The translations under genes and the position numbers were made by a program. A DNA stretch of 64,000 bases from Bacteroidota bacterium (lineage in GTDB: Bacteria > Bacteroidota > Ignavibacteria > Ignavibacteriales > Ignavibacteriaceae), in NCBI GenBank assembly GCA_021813585.1, contig JAKAJV010000121.1:62001-126000 (forward strand), read 5' to 3'. The notes under the pieces were generated by a model. The model made no database searches. It saw nothing but the letters and a program-made list of their open reading frames with translations, and was not told the DNA's origin. Of this stretch, positions 63,285 through 64,000 are shown piece by piece (positions within the stretch are counted from its first letter, which is position 1; each line of letters starts with the position of its first letter).

Positions 63285-64000
63285 ATGAAGAAGACAAAAT
63301 TTTATAACATACACGAAAAATTAGGCGCAAAGATTGTCGAGTTTGCCGGCTTCTACATGCCGGTGCAATATTCCTCAATAATTGCAGAACACAAGGCCGT
63401 AAGAAATTCAGTCGGCGTCTTTGATGTTTCGCATATGGGCGAAGTATTCATTTCCGGTGAAAAAGCCGAAGAGTTTATTCAGCATATTACGGTAAACGAC
63501 GCATCCAAGCTTACTCCCGGCAAGGTTCAATATTCTGCAATGTGCTATAATAACGGCGGAATAGTTGATGACCTTTTGGTTTATAAATTATCCGGCAATA
63601 GTTTTATGCTGGTAATTAACGCCTCCAATACCGAAAAAGATTTAAACTGGATGTTTGAAAACAACAGCCTCGGAGTTAAGATAGAAAACCTGTCCGACGA
63701 ATATTCACTTCTTGCAGTGCAGGGACCAAACTCTAAGAAGACGGTTGAAAAGATTTGCGACAAGCATCTGGATATGGAGTACTACCATTTCTTTGAAGCC
63801 AAAGTTGCCGGATACGATATGATAGTTTCAAGAACCGGATACACGGGCGAGCTGGGCTATGAGCTTTATTTTAAGGGCGATGAAGAAGCTGCTGAACATG
63901 TTTGGAATGCACTGTTCAATGCCGGTCAACAGTTCGGTATTCAGCCGGTGGGTTTGGGCGCCAGAGATTCGTTAAGACTGGAGATGGGTTATTGTCTTTA
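63285..64000 (+). CDS. gcvT: Aminomethyltransferase (glycine cleavage T protein), 5' part
   Basis: The ATG at 63285 begins MKKTKFYNIHEKLGAKIVEF and the frame is open to the window edge (238 complete codons). The GcvT pattern is clear: GFYMPVQYSSIIAEHKAVRN, VGVFDVSHMGEV, LLAVQGPNS and SRTGYTGELGYELYF. The protein transfers the methylene of glycine to tetrahydrofolate in the glycine cleavage system. About 120 residues are expected beyond the window. Confidence 0.95.
   Translation, partial: MKKTKFYNIHEKLGAKIVEFAGFYMPVQYSSIIAEHKAVRNSVGVFDVSHMGEVFISGEKAEEFIQHITVNDASKLTPGKVQYSAMCYNNGGIVDDLLVYKLSGNSFMLVINASNTEKDLNWMFENNSLGVKIENLSDEYSLLAVQGPNSKKTVEKICDKHLDMEYYHFFEAKVAGYDMIVSRTGYTGELGYELYFKGDEEAAEHVWNALFNAGQQFGIQPVGLGARDSLRLEMGYCL

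Overview
The window looks like chromosomal DNA of a member of the Ignavibacteria (Bacteroidota/Chlorobiota side of the FCB group) or a close relative. The pointers are a type IX secretion (T9SS) sorting domain beginning NYPNPFNPST at the C-terminus of a secreted amidase, many signal peptides ending in AQ, a CarboxypepD-like/DUF5686 outer-membrane protein, a TrpB2-type enzyme, an ORF6N protein and AT-leaning DNA. Genes are densely packed on both strands. I saw no rRNA, tRNA, CRISPR array or complete insertion sequence.

Layout. 1-5150: end of a beta-barrel gene, an OmpA-family protein, then an unassigned run of a 35-residue peptide and three secreted proteins. 5200-9700: ammonium transporter, ABM-domain protein, DUF5686 protein. 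9950-13000: homocysteine methyltransferase and a thioredoxin/DUF2892/DUF6132 cluster with an internally deleted DUF302 gene. 13000-21500: methyltransferase, RlpA, C1 and M1 peptidases, truA, ORF6N gene, queD, a toxin-antitoxin pair, queE. 21600-27600: rpsT, GlmU-like nucleotidyltransferase, O-antigen ligase-like protein, MsbA-like ABC exporter, glycosyltransferase. 27600-37900: lipoprotein, site-2 protease, XerD-like recombinase, 7TM-HD phosphohydrolase, MarR-GNAT fusion, glycogen phosphorylase, VOC protein, DUF1003 protein, and a decayed RidA gene. 38100-44300: a sigma-54 two-component system with its apparent regulon. 44400-47800: AlkD-like protein, a CHRD fragment, TrpB2, GNAT. 48000-50700: T9SS-exported amidase. 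51300-64000: the conserved translation/RNA-processing block rimP-nusA-infB-rbfA-truB-ribF-rpsO-pnp, then rng, a transaldolase-like gene and the start of gcvT.

The most coherent new-looking system is at 38133-44414. A membrane histidine kinase and an NtrC-type activator are flanked by three transcription units. Each unit starts with a small exported protein ending in a basic Gly/Lys/Arg-rich tail, and each has a near-consensus -24/-12 promoter. Upstream of these promoters are copies of a palindrome TCGAC-N6-GTCGA; at two of the three promoters it occurs as a pair with starts exactly 22 bp apart. The arrangement resembles the enterobacterial zraP/zraSR locus but the proteins differ.

A second theme is short non-coding palindromic elements. 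Two near-identical 148/149-bp copies lie in opposite orientation 37 kb apart. Two further elements share conserved ends (ACCTTACGCA) but have unrelated long hairpin cores. A fifth element with different ends supplies the stop codon of an outer-membrane protein gene. A third theme is gene decay: DUF302, RidA and CHRD remnants.
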